DNA of 64,000 nucleotides from Streptomyces natalensis ATCC 27448 (GCF_000935125.1 NZ_JRKI01000009.1:186001-250000); one strand, 5' to 3'; counted from the stretch's first letter, positions 1 to 8,656 are shown. Made by a program: numbers and translations. Notes: a model not told the origin generated them from the sequence alone.

Positions 1-171
1 GGCATCGGCAAGACCTCGGAGGGCGCCTTCGGCCTCACGGTCGAGATCTCCGCCTCGATCCCGAACGTCGACGCGGAGACCGCCAAGGCCCTGGTGGAGA
101 AGGCCCACCAGGTCTGCCCGTACTCCCACGCCACCCGCGGCAACATCGACGTCAAGCTGACCGTCGCCTGA
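1..171 (+). CDS. ohr: Organic hydroperoxide resistance protein Ohr, C-terminal part
   Basis: The last 56 residues of an Ohr/OsmC-family thiol peroxidase that reduces organic hydroperoxides in the cytoplasm. The visible part carries the conserved second-cysteine motif CPYSHATRGN followed by the terminal beta strand, as expected for the Ohr subfamily. The gene is cut by the left edge of the window, so the first catalytic cysteine and the start are not seen. A strong hairpin follows the stop, so transcription probably ends here. Confidence 0.9.
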   Translation, partial: GIGKTSEGAFGLTVEISASIPNVDAETAKALVEKAHQVCPYSHATRGNIDVKLTVA

Positions 172-185
172 CGCATCCGCCACAC

Positions 186-212
186 GGGCCGCACTCCACC
201 GGGGTGCGGCCC
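186..212 (+). terminator. Terminator hairpin after ohr
   Basis: A perfect 9-bp stem (GGGCCGCAC / GTGCGGCCC) with a 9-base loop starts 15 bases after the ohr stop codon. There is no U-run, which is common for Streptomyces terminators. Confidence 0.75.
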
Positions 213-327
213 TCGGCCGTTGCCGTAGGAAAGGGCGCCGCCGTACCGGACCCGCTGACATGGGCCGCCGTAACGAACCCGCGCCATGTGACGCAGGCCA
301 TAGTGGCCGCATCTTGACGCCGCCACC

Positions 328-368
328 GTGTAATCGATTACGTAGAGCTCTCGCGTAATCGATTACAC
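328..368. promoter_or_regulatory. Twin LacI-family operator
   Basis: Two identical 12-bp palindromes, GTAATCGATTAC, lie at 330-341 and 355-366 with centres 25 bp apart. The 41-bp block as a whole is also nearly palindromic around GAGCTC. Each copy has the central CG typical of LacI-family sites, and the AT-rich core stands out in a GC-rich region. It sits just upstream of the LacI-family gene, so autoregulation and control of the ribokinase gene are likely inferences. Confidence 0.8.
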
Positions 369-462
369 GCATCGATTGCACGAAGCACCGCAGCCAGGGC
401 CACGTACAACACGGCCACGTACAAGCGGCCGTCGGCCGCACGAACAGGACGGCAACGGCGCC

Positions 463-1467
463 ATGGCGAACATCAAAGATGTGGCAGAGCGGGCGGGGGT
501 CTCCGTCGCCACCGTCTCGCGGGTCCTCAACGGTCACAGTCCGGTCGCCGCAACGCGCGAGCGGGTCCTCGCCGCCGTACAGGAGCTGGGCTACCGCCCC
601 AACAACGTCGCCCGCGCCCTGCGCACGGCCCGCACCGGCGCGCTCGGGCTGATCATCAGCGATCTGACCAACCCCTTCTTCACCGAGCTCGCCGACGCCG
701 TCGAGGACGAGGCCCGCAGCCTCGGCTACAGCCTGGTCATCGGCAACGCCGGCGAGCGCCCCGCACAGCAGGACGACTACATCCGCACCCTGCTCGACCG
801 CCGTATCGACGGCCTGCTGGTCAGCTCCGCCGGGACCGGTTCGGCGATGCTCGCCGAGGTCGTCGGCTCCGGCACCCCGCTGGTCCTGCTCGACCGCAGC
901 GTCCCCGGTATCGACGCCCCCTGCGTACGCGCCGACGGCCGCGCCGCGATGTCCGACCTCGCCGCCCATCTCGCCGCCCTCGGCCGCCGCCGCCCCGCGA
1001 TCATCGTCGCCCCGGCCGGGACCCCCACCGGCGAGGAACGCCTCGGCCTCTTCCGCGGCGCCTTGGCCGCCCACGGCATCGACCTGCCCGACGAACGCGT
1101 CGGCGCCGCCCCCGATCTCCAGCACACCGGCGGCCGCCGGGTGATGAGCGCCCTCCTCGACCTGCCGCAGCGGCCCGACATGGTGCTTGCCACCGACAAC
1201 CTGATGGCCCTCGGCGCGATGGACGAACTCAAGGCGCGCGGGCTGCGCGTCCCCGACGACGTCGCGCTGGTCTCCTACGACGACGTGCCGTGGTTCGCCC
1301 ACACCGATCCGCCGCTGACCGTCATCGCCCAGCCCACCCGCGAACTGGGCCGTGTCGCCGTCCACACCCTGCTGGAACGCATCGAGCGCCGCCCCGCCGA
1401 CTCGGTCCTGCTGCCGGCCCGCCTGGTAACCCGCCACTCCTGCGGCGAGCCGCGCACGGCCCGCTGA
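463..1467 (+). CDS. LacI-family transcriptional regulator, probably RbsR-like
   Basis: A 334-residue LacI/GalR repressor. Residues 3-22 form the helix-turn-helix and hinge start (IKDVAERAGVSVATVSRVLNG-type), followed by a periplasmic-binding-protein-like sugar domain to the C terminus. The ATG at 463 is chosen because family members begin at MANIKDVA; an upstream in-frame ATG at 376 would add 29 unconserved residues. The gene follows a twin operator and precedes a ribokinase, which suggests a ribose or nucleoside-sugar effector. No transporter gene is next to it, so the effector is an inference. Confidence 0.9.
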   Translation: MANIKDVAERAGVSVATVSRVLNGHSPVAATRERVLAAVQELGYRPNNVARALRTARTGALGLIISDLTNPFFTELADAVEDEARSLGYSLVIGNAGERPAQQDDYIRTLLDRRIDGLLVSSAGTGSAMLAEVVGSGTPLVLLDRSVPGIDAPCVRADGRAAMSDLAAHLAALGRRRPAIIVAPAGTPTGEERLGLFRGALAAHGIDLPDERVGAAPDLQHTGGRRVMSALLDLPQRPDMVLATDNLMALGAMDELKARGLRVPDDVALVSYDDVPWFAHTDPPLTVIAQPTRELGRVAVHTLLERIERRPADSVLLPARLVTRHSCGEPRTAR

Positions 1468-1529
1468 CCTGGCGGGGCAGCCACATGGCGGCGAGCAGCA
1501 TCCGCCGGTACCGGGAACGGAACCACCCG

Positions 1530-1601
1530 ACGAAGAAGACGAAGAAGACGACGAAGAAGAAGACGACGAACAAGACGACGAAGAGACGACGAACAAGACC
1601 A
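1530..1601. repeat. GAC/GAA-rich low-complexity tract
   Basis: About 70 bases built almost entirely from the triplets GAC and GAA, with occasional CAA and GAG, lie between the lacI and rbsK genes. No gene is supported here. The strand is purine-rich and may act as an unstructured leader; function is unknown. Confidence 0.7.
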
Positions 1602-1662
1602 ACCGCCGGCGGGGCCGGCCGATGACGGATTCCAGCTGGTGAAGGAAAGGGAAGAAGAGCAG

Positions 1663-2748
1663 ATGGAAGGGCAGATGGAAGTCCATACCGAAACCGAGGG
1701 CCAAACCGAAGGCCGAACCGAAGGCCACGCACAGGGCCGTGCGCAAGGCCGTGCGCAAGGCCGTACAAAAGGCCGTACAGAACCCCATGCGGAAGCCCAG
1801 CCGGACGGCCCCGTGGAGGGCCCCGCGCAAGGCCCCGCCTACGACGTCCTGGTGGTCGGCTCGGCCAACGCCGATCTGACCGTACGGGTCGAGCGGCGGC
1901 CCGGCGCGGGCGAGACCGTGCTCGGTACGGACCTGGTCGAATCGGCCGGCGGCAAGGGCGCCAACCAGGCGGCCGCCGCGGCCCGGCTCGGCGGGCGCAC
2001 CGCGCTGCTGGCGCGGGTCGGCGGTGACGCGTTCGGTGAGCTGTTGCTCGACGCCCAGCGCGCGGCGGGCACCGACACCACGCCGGTCATCGTGGACGAG
2101 ACCGCCCGCACCGGCACCGCGATGATCATCGTCAGCCCGGACGGCGACAACAGCATCGTGGTCTCGCCCGGTGCCAACGCCGCTCTCACCCCGGCCGATG
2201 TGGCCGCCGCCAAGGACGTCATCGCCGCCTCCGCGGTGGTCTCCCTCCAGTTGGAGATCCCGATGGAGTCGGTACGGGCCGCCGCCGCGGCCGCCGAGGA
2301 GTCCGGCACCCGCGTCGTACTCAACCCCTCCCCGGCCCCTGAGGCGGCCCTGGCACCCGAACTCCTCTCCGCCGCCGACCCGTTGGTGGTCAACGAGCAC
2401 GAGGCGCGGCAGCTGTCCGGGCTCACCGACGGCACCCCGGGCGAGTGGGCCCAGGCGCTGCGCGAGAAGGGCGCCCGCTCGGTCGTGGTGACGCTCGGCG
2501 GCGAGGGTGCGCTGGTGCTGGACGGCTCCGGGGTGAGCGAGGTCCCGGGCGTACGGGTCAAGGCTGTGGACACCACCGGCGCGGGCGACGCCTTCACCGG
2601 CGCCCTCGCCATCCGGCTGGCCCGCGGCGACGCCCTCCCCGAGGCGGCGCGCTTCGCGGTACGCGTCGGCGCCGCCGCCGTCACCAAGCCGGGTGCCCAG
2701 CCGTCCTATCCGACCCTGGACGAGCTGAACGCCCTCTCCGGGGCCTGA
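1663..2748 (+). CDS. rbsK: Ribokinase with a repetitive N-terminal extension
   Basis: A PfkB-family kinase of 361 residues that phosphorylates ribose to ribose 5-phosphate. The conserved core begins around residue 60 (YDVLVVGSANAD), then has the GGKGAN substrate motif and the C-terminal catalytic DTTGAGDAFTG motif with Asp309. The 60 residues before the core are low complexity (repeats such as EGRTEG and AQGRAQGR) and have no counterpart in ordinary ribokinases. The ATG at 1663 has a GGAAAGGGAAG ribosome binding site; GTG 1639 and ATG 1675 are alternatives. Some or all of the extension may be unneeded. It is probably cotranscribed with the LacI-type regulator gene. Confidence 0.88.
   Translation: MEGQMEVHTETEGQTEGRTEGHAQGRAQGRAQGRTKGRTEPHAEAQPDGPVEGPAQGPAYDVLVVGSANADLTVRVERRPGAGETVLGTDLVESAGGKGANQAAAAARLGGRTALLARVGGDAFGELLLDAQRAAGTDTTPVIVDETARTGTAMIIVSPDGDNSIVVSPGANAALTPADVAAAKDVIAASAVVSLQLEIPMESVRAAAAAAEESGTRVVLNPSPAPEAALAPELLSAADPLVVNEHEARQLSGLTDGTPGEWAQALREKGARSVVVTLGGEGALVLDGSGVSEVPGVRVKAVDTTGAGDAFTGALAIRLARGDALPEAARFAVRVGAAAVTKPGAQPSYPTLDELNALSGA
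1699..1782 (+). repeat. 12-bp tandem repeat in the 5' end of rbsK
   Basis: Seven units of 12 bp, each starting with GGCC (1699, 1711, 1723, 1735, 1747, 1759, 1771), lie inside the N-terminal extension of the ribokinase. Because 12 is a multiple of three, the repeat keeps the frame and encodes Gly-Arg/His-containing tetrapeptides such as AQGR. Confidence 0.85.
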
Positions 2749-2754
2749 GCCACC

Positions 2755-2781
2755 GGCGCCGCCCCACTCCGGGGCGGCGCC
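2755..2781. terminator. Bidirectional terminator between rbsK and the hydrolase fusion
   Basis: An 11-bp perfect stem (GGCGCCGCCCC / GGGGCGGCGCC) with a 5-base loop lies between two convergent genes and can serve both. Confidence 0.75.
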
Positions 2782-2797
2782 CCGCGGTCCCCAGGGC

Positions 2798-4186
2798 TCA
2801 GCGAGCCGGCTCCTCGGGCCCGTGCGGTTCCTCGGGCCCGTACACCGCCGCCTCCGCACCGGTCATCAGCGCCCAATAGCGGTCCCCGTACGACCAGTGC
2901 CACCACTCGGTCGGATAGTTGACCAGTCCCGCGGCCGACAGTGCGGCGCTCAGGACCCGGCGGTTGGCGCGGGCGGCGGGCGTCAGCCCCGGTGCACCGG
3001 TGTAACAGGCGCCGTCGCTCTCCTCCGGAGACGCATCGACCGGTGTCCCCATGTCGACATACTCCCCGTCCGCCGTGACCAGGGTCAGATCCACCGCCCC
3101 GCCCGTGCTGTGCGGCGCGACCTCAGGCGGCGAGACATACCGACTGGCGGCCCGACGGACCCGTGCGGCGTCCCAGTCGGGGTGCGCGGCCCGCAGCCCC
3201 TCCGCGTACTCCTCGAAATACCGCCGCTGCAACGCCGGTGGCCGGTAACCCTCCACGAACTCCAGCCGCAGCCCGTCCGGCAGCGCCTCCTGTGCCGCCA
3301 GCAGCCGCCGCACCACCCCCTCGCGCAGACGGGTATGAGCGCCCCGCTCATCGCCGCGCGCATCGGCCACGAGCAGCGCGGGCGCCGCCTCCCGTACGTC
3401 CACCAGGGCTTCGCCGCACTCCCGCACCGGAACCGCGGCGACCTCCGGATCCGCCAGCACCGTGATCCGGTCCCGCACATCCGTCAGCACCAGTTCCGGG
3501 CCACCCTCCGCCCCGGCCGCCGCCACTCGCTCCCCACTGGGCAGCCACGCCGCGCTGCCCCCGCACGCCGCACCGACGCTGCCCACACCGGCCCCGTTGG
3601 CGAGCAGCACATGCAGCCCGTTGTCCCGCGCCAGCTCCGCATACCGCGCCACCCGCTCGGGCACACCATGGAACGAACTGGCCAGATACACCCGGCACCC
3701 GTCCGCCACCGCCCGCTGCGCGACCTGCGGAAAGCTGGTGTCGAAGCAGGTGGCCAGCGCGAACCGCACCCCGCCCAGCGTGAACCGGCCGTCCGCCGAA
3801 CCCGCCGCGAAGACCGCGTTCTCGTCCCCGTACAGATGCCGTTTGTCATAGCGCGTGAGCAACGCGCCGTCCGGCCCGTAGACGAACGAGGCGATCCCCG
3901 GCGCCGCCCCCTCGGCCGTCCGCCCCGCCGCATTCACCACCGCCGCGACGCCCGCCGCCCGGCAGACCTCCCGTACGGGCGCGAGCCGGGCGTCGTCATG
4001 AGTGACCGTCATCTTCTCCGGATCGCCGGCTATCCCCGGCAGGTCGTACTGCGTCAGCGCCAGCTCGGCGAAAACCACCAGCCCGGCACCCCTCCTGGCG
4101 GCCTCGGCGATGAGCGCGGCCATCTGCGCGGCGTTGGCATCGATATCGCCCCGTACGGGGGTGAATTGTGCGGCAGCAATGATCAT
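2798..4186 (-). CDS. Carbon-nitrogen hydrolase fused to a VanX-type D-Ala-D-Ala dipeptidase
   Basis: A 462-residue protein with two enzyme domains in one uninterrupted frame. Residues 1-245 form a nitrilase-superfamily amidohydrolase with the expected Glu-Lys-Cys triad (E41 in FAELALTQ, K115 in YDKRHLYG, C147 in LATCFDTS). Residues 250-455 form an M15D peptidase like VanX/DdpX: R315 in EGYRPP, zinc ligands H359 and D366 in HSTGGAVD, and E427/H430 in EWWHW. The ATG at 4186 starts the conserved MIIAAAQ strand. No signal peptide is seen, so it should act in the cytoplasm. The domain pairing suggests turnover of peptidoglycan-derived or other amide/dipeptide substrates, but the substrate is not known. 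The TetR gene lies 56 bases upstream on the same strand. Confidence 0.87.
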   Translation of the reverse strand: MIIAAAQFTPVRGDIDANAAQMAALIAEAARRGAGLVVFAELALTQYDLPGIAGDPEKMTVTHDDARLAPVREVCRAAGVAAVVNAAGRTAEGAAPGIASFVYGPDGALLTRYDKRHLYGDENAVFAAGSADGRFTLGGVRFALATCFDTSFPQVAQRAVADGCRVYLASSFHGVPERVARYAELARDNGLHVLLANGAGVGSVGAACGGSAAWLPSGERVAAAGAEGGPELVLTDVRDRITVLADPEVAAVPVRECGEALVDVREAAPALLVADARGDERGAHTRLREGVVRRLLAAQEALPDGLRLEFVEGYRPPALQRRYFEEYAEGLRAAHPDWDAARVRRAASRYVSPPEVAPHSTGGAVDLTLVTADGEYVDMGTPVDASPEESDGACYTGAPGLTPAARANRRVLSAALSAAGLVNYPTEWWHWSYGDRYWALMTGAEAAVYGPEEPHGPEEPAR

Positions 4187-4242
4187 GGGGCCATGATGCC
4201 CCTGGGTACGGGAGACGGCTGTGCAGGGCGGCCGTTCGTCCG

Positions 4243-4869
4243 TCAGTCCTCGCCCCGCCGCCCGGTGGCGGGGGCGAGCAGCGCCACGAAATCCCGGAAC
4301 GCCGCGGGCATGTCCACCTGTTCCGGATCCAGCAGCCACTGCAACTGCAACCCGTCCATGACGGCGACCAGCAGCGGCGCCGCCCGTTCCGGCGTCAGGC
4401 CGCCGGGCAGCGACTCGCCGAACTCCGCGCGCAGCGCCACCGCCATCGCCTCCCGTACGGCGCGGAAGCGGGACTCGAAGAAGGCGCGGGCGGGATGGTC
4501 CTCGGTGACGCTGTCGGCGGACAGCACCGTGTACGTCTGGACGATGCCGGGGCGGGTGGCGTTGTAGTCGACCAGCTGGGCCAGCGTGTCGGTGCCCAGG
4601 CTGCCGGGGCCCGCCGCGGCCGAACTGGCCAGATCCCAGCGGTCGCGCGCCTCCAGGACGGCAACCAGCAGATGTTCTTTGGTGGGGAAGTGGTGCAGCA
4701 GCCCCTGCTGACTGAGCCCGGCACGCTCGGCCACCGCGGCGAGCGAGGTACGGCGATAGCCACGCTCGGCGATGAGCTCCATGGCCGCCTCCAGGATCGC
4801 CGCCCGCCGCTCCGCGCGCTGCGCCTGCCGCCCGCCACTCGGCCGCGCGCCGTGATCTTGTGCAGTCAT
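4243..4869 (-). CDS. TetR-family regulator
   Basis: A 208-residue TetR-type repressor. An arginine-rich N terminus leads into the helix-turn-helix at about residues 40-62 (RTSLAAVAERAGLSQQGLLHHFPTKEHLL), followed by a C-terminal ligand domain. It is divergent from the GH3 glucosidase gene across 282 bases and lies 56 bases upstream of the hydrolase fusion. The best guess is that it controls the glucosidase, the fusion, or both. A weak inverted repeat, TCATA-8-TATGA, lies at 4900-4917 in the shared promoter region. Confidence 0.88.
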   Translation of the reverse strand: MTAQDHGARPSGGRQAQRAERRAAILEAAMELIAERGYRRTSLAAVAERAGLSQQGLLHHFPTKEHLLVAVLEARDRWDLASSAAAGPGSLGTDTLAQLVDYNATRPGIVQTYTVLSADSVTEDHPARAFFESRFRAVREAMAVALRAEFGESLPGGLTPERAAPLLVAVMDGLQLQWLLDPEQVDMPAAFRDFVALLAPATGRRGED

Positions 4870-5151
4870 CGGCAGAGGGTAACTCCCTGAGGTAAGAGCT
4901 CATATGACAGCGTATGAAGATAACGGAATGGATACTTCACCTACTGCTTGCCCGGCGAAGTGGGTAGGGAGGGGTAAGGATTCGGCCAGATGTGTCGGAG
5001 AGGGGTTCGCCGGGGATGCGCGGCTGGGGATCCGTGATCGGATCCCCCCGTCCGGCCCGGGACCCCGCGCCCGGCCCCGGATCCCCTCGCGCGGGATGCG
5101 CCGGGCATTCGCCGGCAGGGCCTCGTCGTCCATTCACTCAGGGAGAGCCGC

Positions 5152-7905
5152 ATGACCGACCCGTTCGACCGCACCGCGGCACCGGAGCAGGCGACGGTGC
5201 TGCCGTCCGAAACGTCACCGGGGCGGCAAGCGGAGCATGCCGGGGAGTGGGAGCGGGAACAGGCCGTGGACCGGGCCCTCGCCGCGCTCGACCTCGACAC
5301 CAAGGCGCGGCTGCTCTCCGGCCAGGACATGTGGACCCTGCCCGCCGTACCGGAGATCGGTCTGAAGTCGCTGGTGATGTCGGACGGACCGATCGGCGTA
5401 CGGGGCCGCCACTGGAGCGCCGCGGACCCCTCCGTCGCCCTGCCCAGCCCCACCGCACTGGCCGCCACCTGGGACCCCGAACTGGCCCGCCGGGCCGGGC
5501 ACCTGCTCGCTCAGGAGGCCCGCCGCAAGGGTGTCCACGTCCTCCTCGCGCCGACCGTCAATCTGCACCGCTCGCCGCTGGGCGGCCGCCATTTCGAGTG
5601 CTACTCGGAGGATCCGCTCCTCACCGGCGCGATCGGCGCCGGGTACGTACGCGGCGTCCAGGAGGGCGGCGTCGGCACCACCGTCAAACACTTCGTCGGC
5701 AACGACGCCGAGACCGACCGCTTCACCGTCGACAACCGCATTGCCGCCCGCCCCCTGCACGAGCTCTACCTCGCGCCCTTCGAACACATCGTCCGCCACG
5801 CCCGCCCCTGGGGCATCATGACGGCCTACAACCAGGTCAACGGCTCCACCATGACCGAGCACCGGCACCTCGTACGCGACGTCCTGCGCGGCGCATGGGG
5901 CTTCGACGGCTGCAACGTCTCCGACTGGACGGCCGCCCGCCATACGGTGCGCGCGCTGCGCGGCGGCCTCGACGTGGCGATGCCCGGCCCCCGTACCGTC
6001 TACGGCGCTCCGCTCGCCGACGCGGTCCGCGCCGGCGCGGTGACCGAGGCGGAGGTGGACGACGCGGTCCGCCGCGTGCTGCGGCTGGCCGCCCGCACCG
6101 GCTGCCTGGAGGACGCCCCGGCCGCCGTCGCTCCCGACGAGGTCCCCGGGGGAATCGACGGCCCGGCCCTGGCCCGCGACCTCGCCGGCCGCGCCTTCGT
6201 CCTCCTGCGCAACGAGCCGACGCACGAGGCGGCCACACGTTCCGCACACGACGCACCGGATGCCGCGGCCCAGCAGCCGACGAACGGAACGCCGGGCGAT
6301 GCGACTGCCGCGCCGGCCTATGCACCGCCGACGGCCGCGCCCGCCCACCCGGTGGGCGGCAGTGCGCGCCCCGGCATCCTTCCCCTCGACCCCACCGCAC
6401 TCCGCAAGGTCGCCGTCATCGGGGCGGCCGCCCGCGACGCCCGGGTCCTCGGCGGCGGATCCGCGACCGTCTTCCCGCACCGGATCGTCTCCCCGCTGGA
6501 GGGCCTGCGCGCCGCGCTGCCCGCCGACGTCGAGGTCACCTTCGCCCTCGGCGCCGACCCCCGTACCCGCATCCCGCAGGCGCGCGACGGCTTTACCCTC
6601 CGCGCCCGCTACCTCGCCGAGGACGGCCGGCTCCTCGCCGAAACGCCGCAGTTCGACGGCATGGTGCATGTCGTCGGGAGCTTCCCCGAGGGCGTCACCC
6701 CGCAGCACCTGCACGCCGTCGAACTCACCGGCACCTTCACCCCGCAGAACACCGGCAGCCACACCTTCGCCGTCTCCGGCACCGGCGCCCTGCGCCTGAC
6801 GGTCGGCGGTACGGTCGTCTTCGACGAGTACTGCGCACCCGCCGGCAGCGACCCGTTCGACAGCCTCTTGCATCCGGTGGAACGACGGGTGTCCGTACCG
6901 CTCAGCGCGCACGAGCCGACCGAGGTGACCCTGCGCTACGTCCCCCGCAGCACCGGCATCGGCGAGAACACGGCCGCCCTGAACTTCACCCTCGGACACC
7001 GCGAAGCGCAGCGCGATCCGGACGCCGAACTCGACGAGGCGGTGCGCGCGGCGGCCGCGGCCGATGTCGCGATCGTCGTCGTCGCCACGACGGACGAGGT
7101 CGAGTCCGAGGGCTTCGACCGTACGGACCTCAGGCTCCCCGGCCGTCAGGACGAACTCGTCACCCGGGTCGCCGCCGCCAACCCGCGCACCGTCGTGGTC
7201 GTCAACGCCGGCTCCCCGGTGGAACTGCCCTGGCGCGAGCGGGTCCCGGCCGTCCTGCTGACCTGGTTCCCCGGCCAGGAAGCGGGCGGCGCGCTCGCCG
7301 ATGTCCTCCTCGGCGCCCGGGAACCCGGCGGCCGCCTCCCCACCACCTGGCCGGCCCGCCTGGAGGACGCGCCGGTCAGTGGGGTCACTCCGACGGAGGG
7401 GCGGCTGGAGTACGCGGAAGGGGTGTTCATCGGCTACCGGGCCTGGCACCGGGGCCCCGCCCCGGCGCCCGCCTACGTCTTCGGGCACGGACTCGGTTAC
7501 ACCGACTGGGAGTACGAGTCGCTGGACACCACCCCCGACTCGGTACGGGTCCGGCTCCGTAACGCGGGGCAGCGCACCGGCCGCGAGGTCGTCCAGATCT
7601 ACCTCGCCCCCAAGGATCCGGCCGCCCCCAAGGATCCGGCCGCCGTCGGGCGCGCGGCCCGCTGGCTCGCCGGGTTCGCCACCGTCGAGGCCGGGCCCGG
7701 CGAGAGTGCGGAGGTCGAGATCCCGCTACCGGCCCGCGCCTTCGAGGTCTGGAGCTCCTCTTCGGAGGGCGCGGCAGCGAACGGAGACGAAGCACAGGGG
7801 AGCGAACAGACCGGCCGCTGGCACCGCGTCCAGGGCGACTACATCGTCGAGGCCGCACACAGCCTCGCCGACCGCCGCCTGACCGCAGAGGTCACCGCCA
7901 TCTGA
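5152..7905 (+). CDS. Glycoside hydrolase family 3 beta-glucosidase with PA14 insert
   Basis: A 917-residue GH3 enzyme that removes terminal beta-linked sugars. The N-terminal TIM barrel holds the KHFVGND motif and the nucleophile Asp258 in NVSDWTAARHT. The alpha/beta domain is interrupted by a PA14 module (about residues 475-620), as in many GH3 glucosidases, and a fibronectin III-like domain ends the protein. There is no signal peptide, so it probably acts on imported oligosaccharides. The ATG has an AGGGAGAG ribosome binding site. An 18-bp perfect tandem duplication at 7606-7641 doubles APKDPA in the C-terminal domain. It is divergent from the TetR gene. The natural sugar cannot be told from the sequence. 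Confidence 0.93.
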   Translation: MTDPFDRTAAPEQATVLPSETSPGRQAEHAGEWEREQAVDRALAALDLDTKARLLSGQDMWTLPAVPEIGLKSLVMSDGPIGVRGRHWSAADPSVALPSPTALAATWDPELARRAGHLLAQEARRKGVHVLLAPTVNLHRSPLGGRHFECYSEDPLLTGAIGAGYVRGVQEGGVGTTVKHFVGNDAETDRFTVDNRIAARPLHELYLAPFEHIVRHARPWGIMTAYNQVNGSTMTEHRHLVRDVLRGAWGFDGCNVSDWTAARHTVRALRGGLDVAMPGPRTVYGAPLADAVRAGAVTEAEVDDAVRRVLRLAARTGCLEDAPAAVAPDEVPGGIDGPALARDLAGRAFVLLRNEPTHEAATRSAHDAPDAAAQQPTNGTPGDATAAPAYAPPTAAPAHPVGGSARPGILPLDPTALRKVAVIGAAARDARVLGGGSATVFPHRIVSPLEGLRAALPADVEVTFALGADPRTRIPQARDGFTLRARYLAEDGRLLAETPQFDGMVHVVGSFPEGVTPQHLHAVELTGTFTPQNTGSHTFAVSGTGALRLTVGGTVVFDEYCAPAGSDPFDSLLHPVERRVSVPLSAHEPTEVTLRYVPRSTGIGENTAALNFTLGHREAQRDPDAELDEAVRAAAAADVAIVVVATTDEVESEGFDRTDLRLPGRQDELVTRVAAANPRTVVVVNAGSPVELPWRERVPAVLLTWFPGQEAGGALADVLLGAREPGGRLPTTWPARLEDAPVSGVTPTEGRLEYAEGVFIGYRAWHRGPAPAPAYVFGHGLGYTDWEYESLDTTPDSVRVRLRNAGQRTGREVVQIYLAPKDPAAPKDPAAVGRAARWLAGFATVEAGPGESAEVEIPLPARAFEVWSSSSEGAAANGDEAQGSEQTGRWHRVQGDYIVEAAHSLADRRLTAEVTAI
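7606..7641 (+). repeat. 18-bp tandem duplication inside the GH3 gene
   Basis: Two adjacent perfect copies of GCCCCCAAGGATCCGGCC encode APKDPA twice (about residues 819-830). The reading frame is kept. Confidence 0.9.
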
Positions 7906-7948
7906 CGCCGACTCACCCCCTTCCCCCACGCCATGCCCGTCCCCGCCC

Positions 7949-8656
7949 TCAGGAGGTCGCCGGCTCCACCGACACATCCCCGCCGCTCGTCCGCGCCGTG
8001 ATCTTGTGGGCCGAGCCGCCGTCCGTGGGTACCGAGACCTTGCGGGTGCCGCCGCTGGTCGAGGCATCCACCGCGTACGAGGTCTTCGGCAGGCGGATGG
8101 TGACGTCACCCCCGCTGGTCTGGCCCGACAGCTTGTCGGGCGCCGAGGCCATGGTGACGTCGACATCCCCGCCGCTGGTCTTCACCTCCGCCGTGCGCGC
8201 GGTGGAGTCCGCGACCGTGACGTCACCGCCGCTGGTCTCGGCCGATATGGCACCCGAGGTGCCGCGCACCGTGATGTCCCCGCCGCTGGTGTGCAGATCG
8301 ACCGATGCCTTGCGCGGCAGCAGCACCCGATAGGCCACCGAACACCGCTCCCCGGAGCCCGAGCAGTCCGCAGCTTCGAGGGTGAGCCGGCCGTTCTCGA
8401 CCGTGTGCGCGGGGTGCGGCTTGGTGTCGTTGTACTCGTACTTCTCCGTCACCTTGACCTTGCCGCCCGCCGCTATCGGCACGATCTCGATGTTCCCGCC
8501 GTGCGTCGTCGCCGTCAGGGCCGTGATCTTGTCGTCCACGGTGTACGTACGCTGCGCCCTCTGCGTCGGACCGAACGCCGAGCAAGCGGTCAGCGATCCG
8601 CCCACCGCCAGTGCGGCGCCGAACACAACGAGGGGGAAGGAGCGGAGGCGGGCCAT
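7949..8656 (-). CDS. DUF4097-type beta-repeat lipoprotein
   Basis: A 235-residue predicted lipoprotein with a signal sequence and lipobox LTAC (Cys25). The rest is a right-handed beta-repeat of the DUF4097/DUF2807 adhesin-like type, with the motif TSGGD recurring about every 20 residues. It should be anchored to the outer face of the membrane. Biochemical function is unknown; related proteins sit near envelope-stress systems. The ribosome binding site is GGGAGAT. The 5' leader contains a 12-bp tandem repeat. Confidence 0.85.
   Translation of the reverse strand: MARLRSFPLVVFGAALAVGGSLTACSAFGPTQRAQRTYTVDDKITALTATTHGGNIEIVPIAAGGKVKVTEKYEYNDTKPHPAHTVENGRLTLEAADCSGSGERCSVAYRVLLPRKASVDLHTSGGDITVRGTSGAISAETSGGDVTVADSTARTAEVKTSGGDVDVTMASAPDKLSGQTSGGDVTIRLPKTSYAVDASTSGGTRKVSVPTDGGSAHKITARTSGGDVSVEPATS

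Noticed and set aside
376..462. Longer start for the LacI-type protein
   Set aside because: The extra 29 residues overlap the promoter side, are not conserved, and MANIKDVA is the usual start of the family.
4187..4903. N-terminal extension of the nitrilase-VanX fusion
   Set aside because: It would run antisense-frame through the TetR gene; the conserved start MIIAAAQ lies at 4186.
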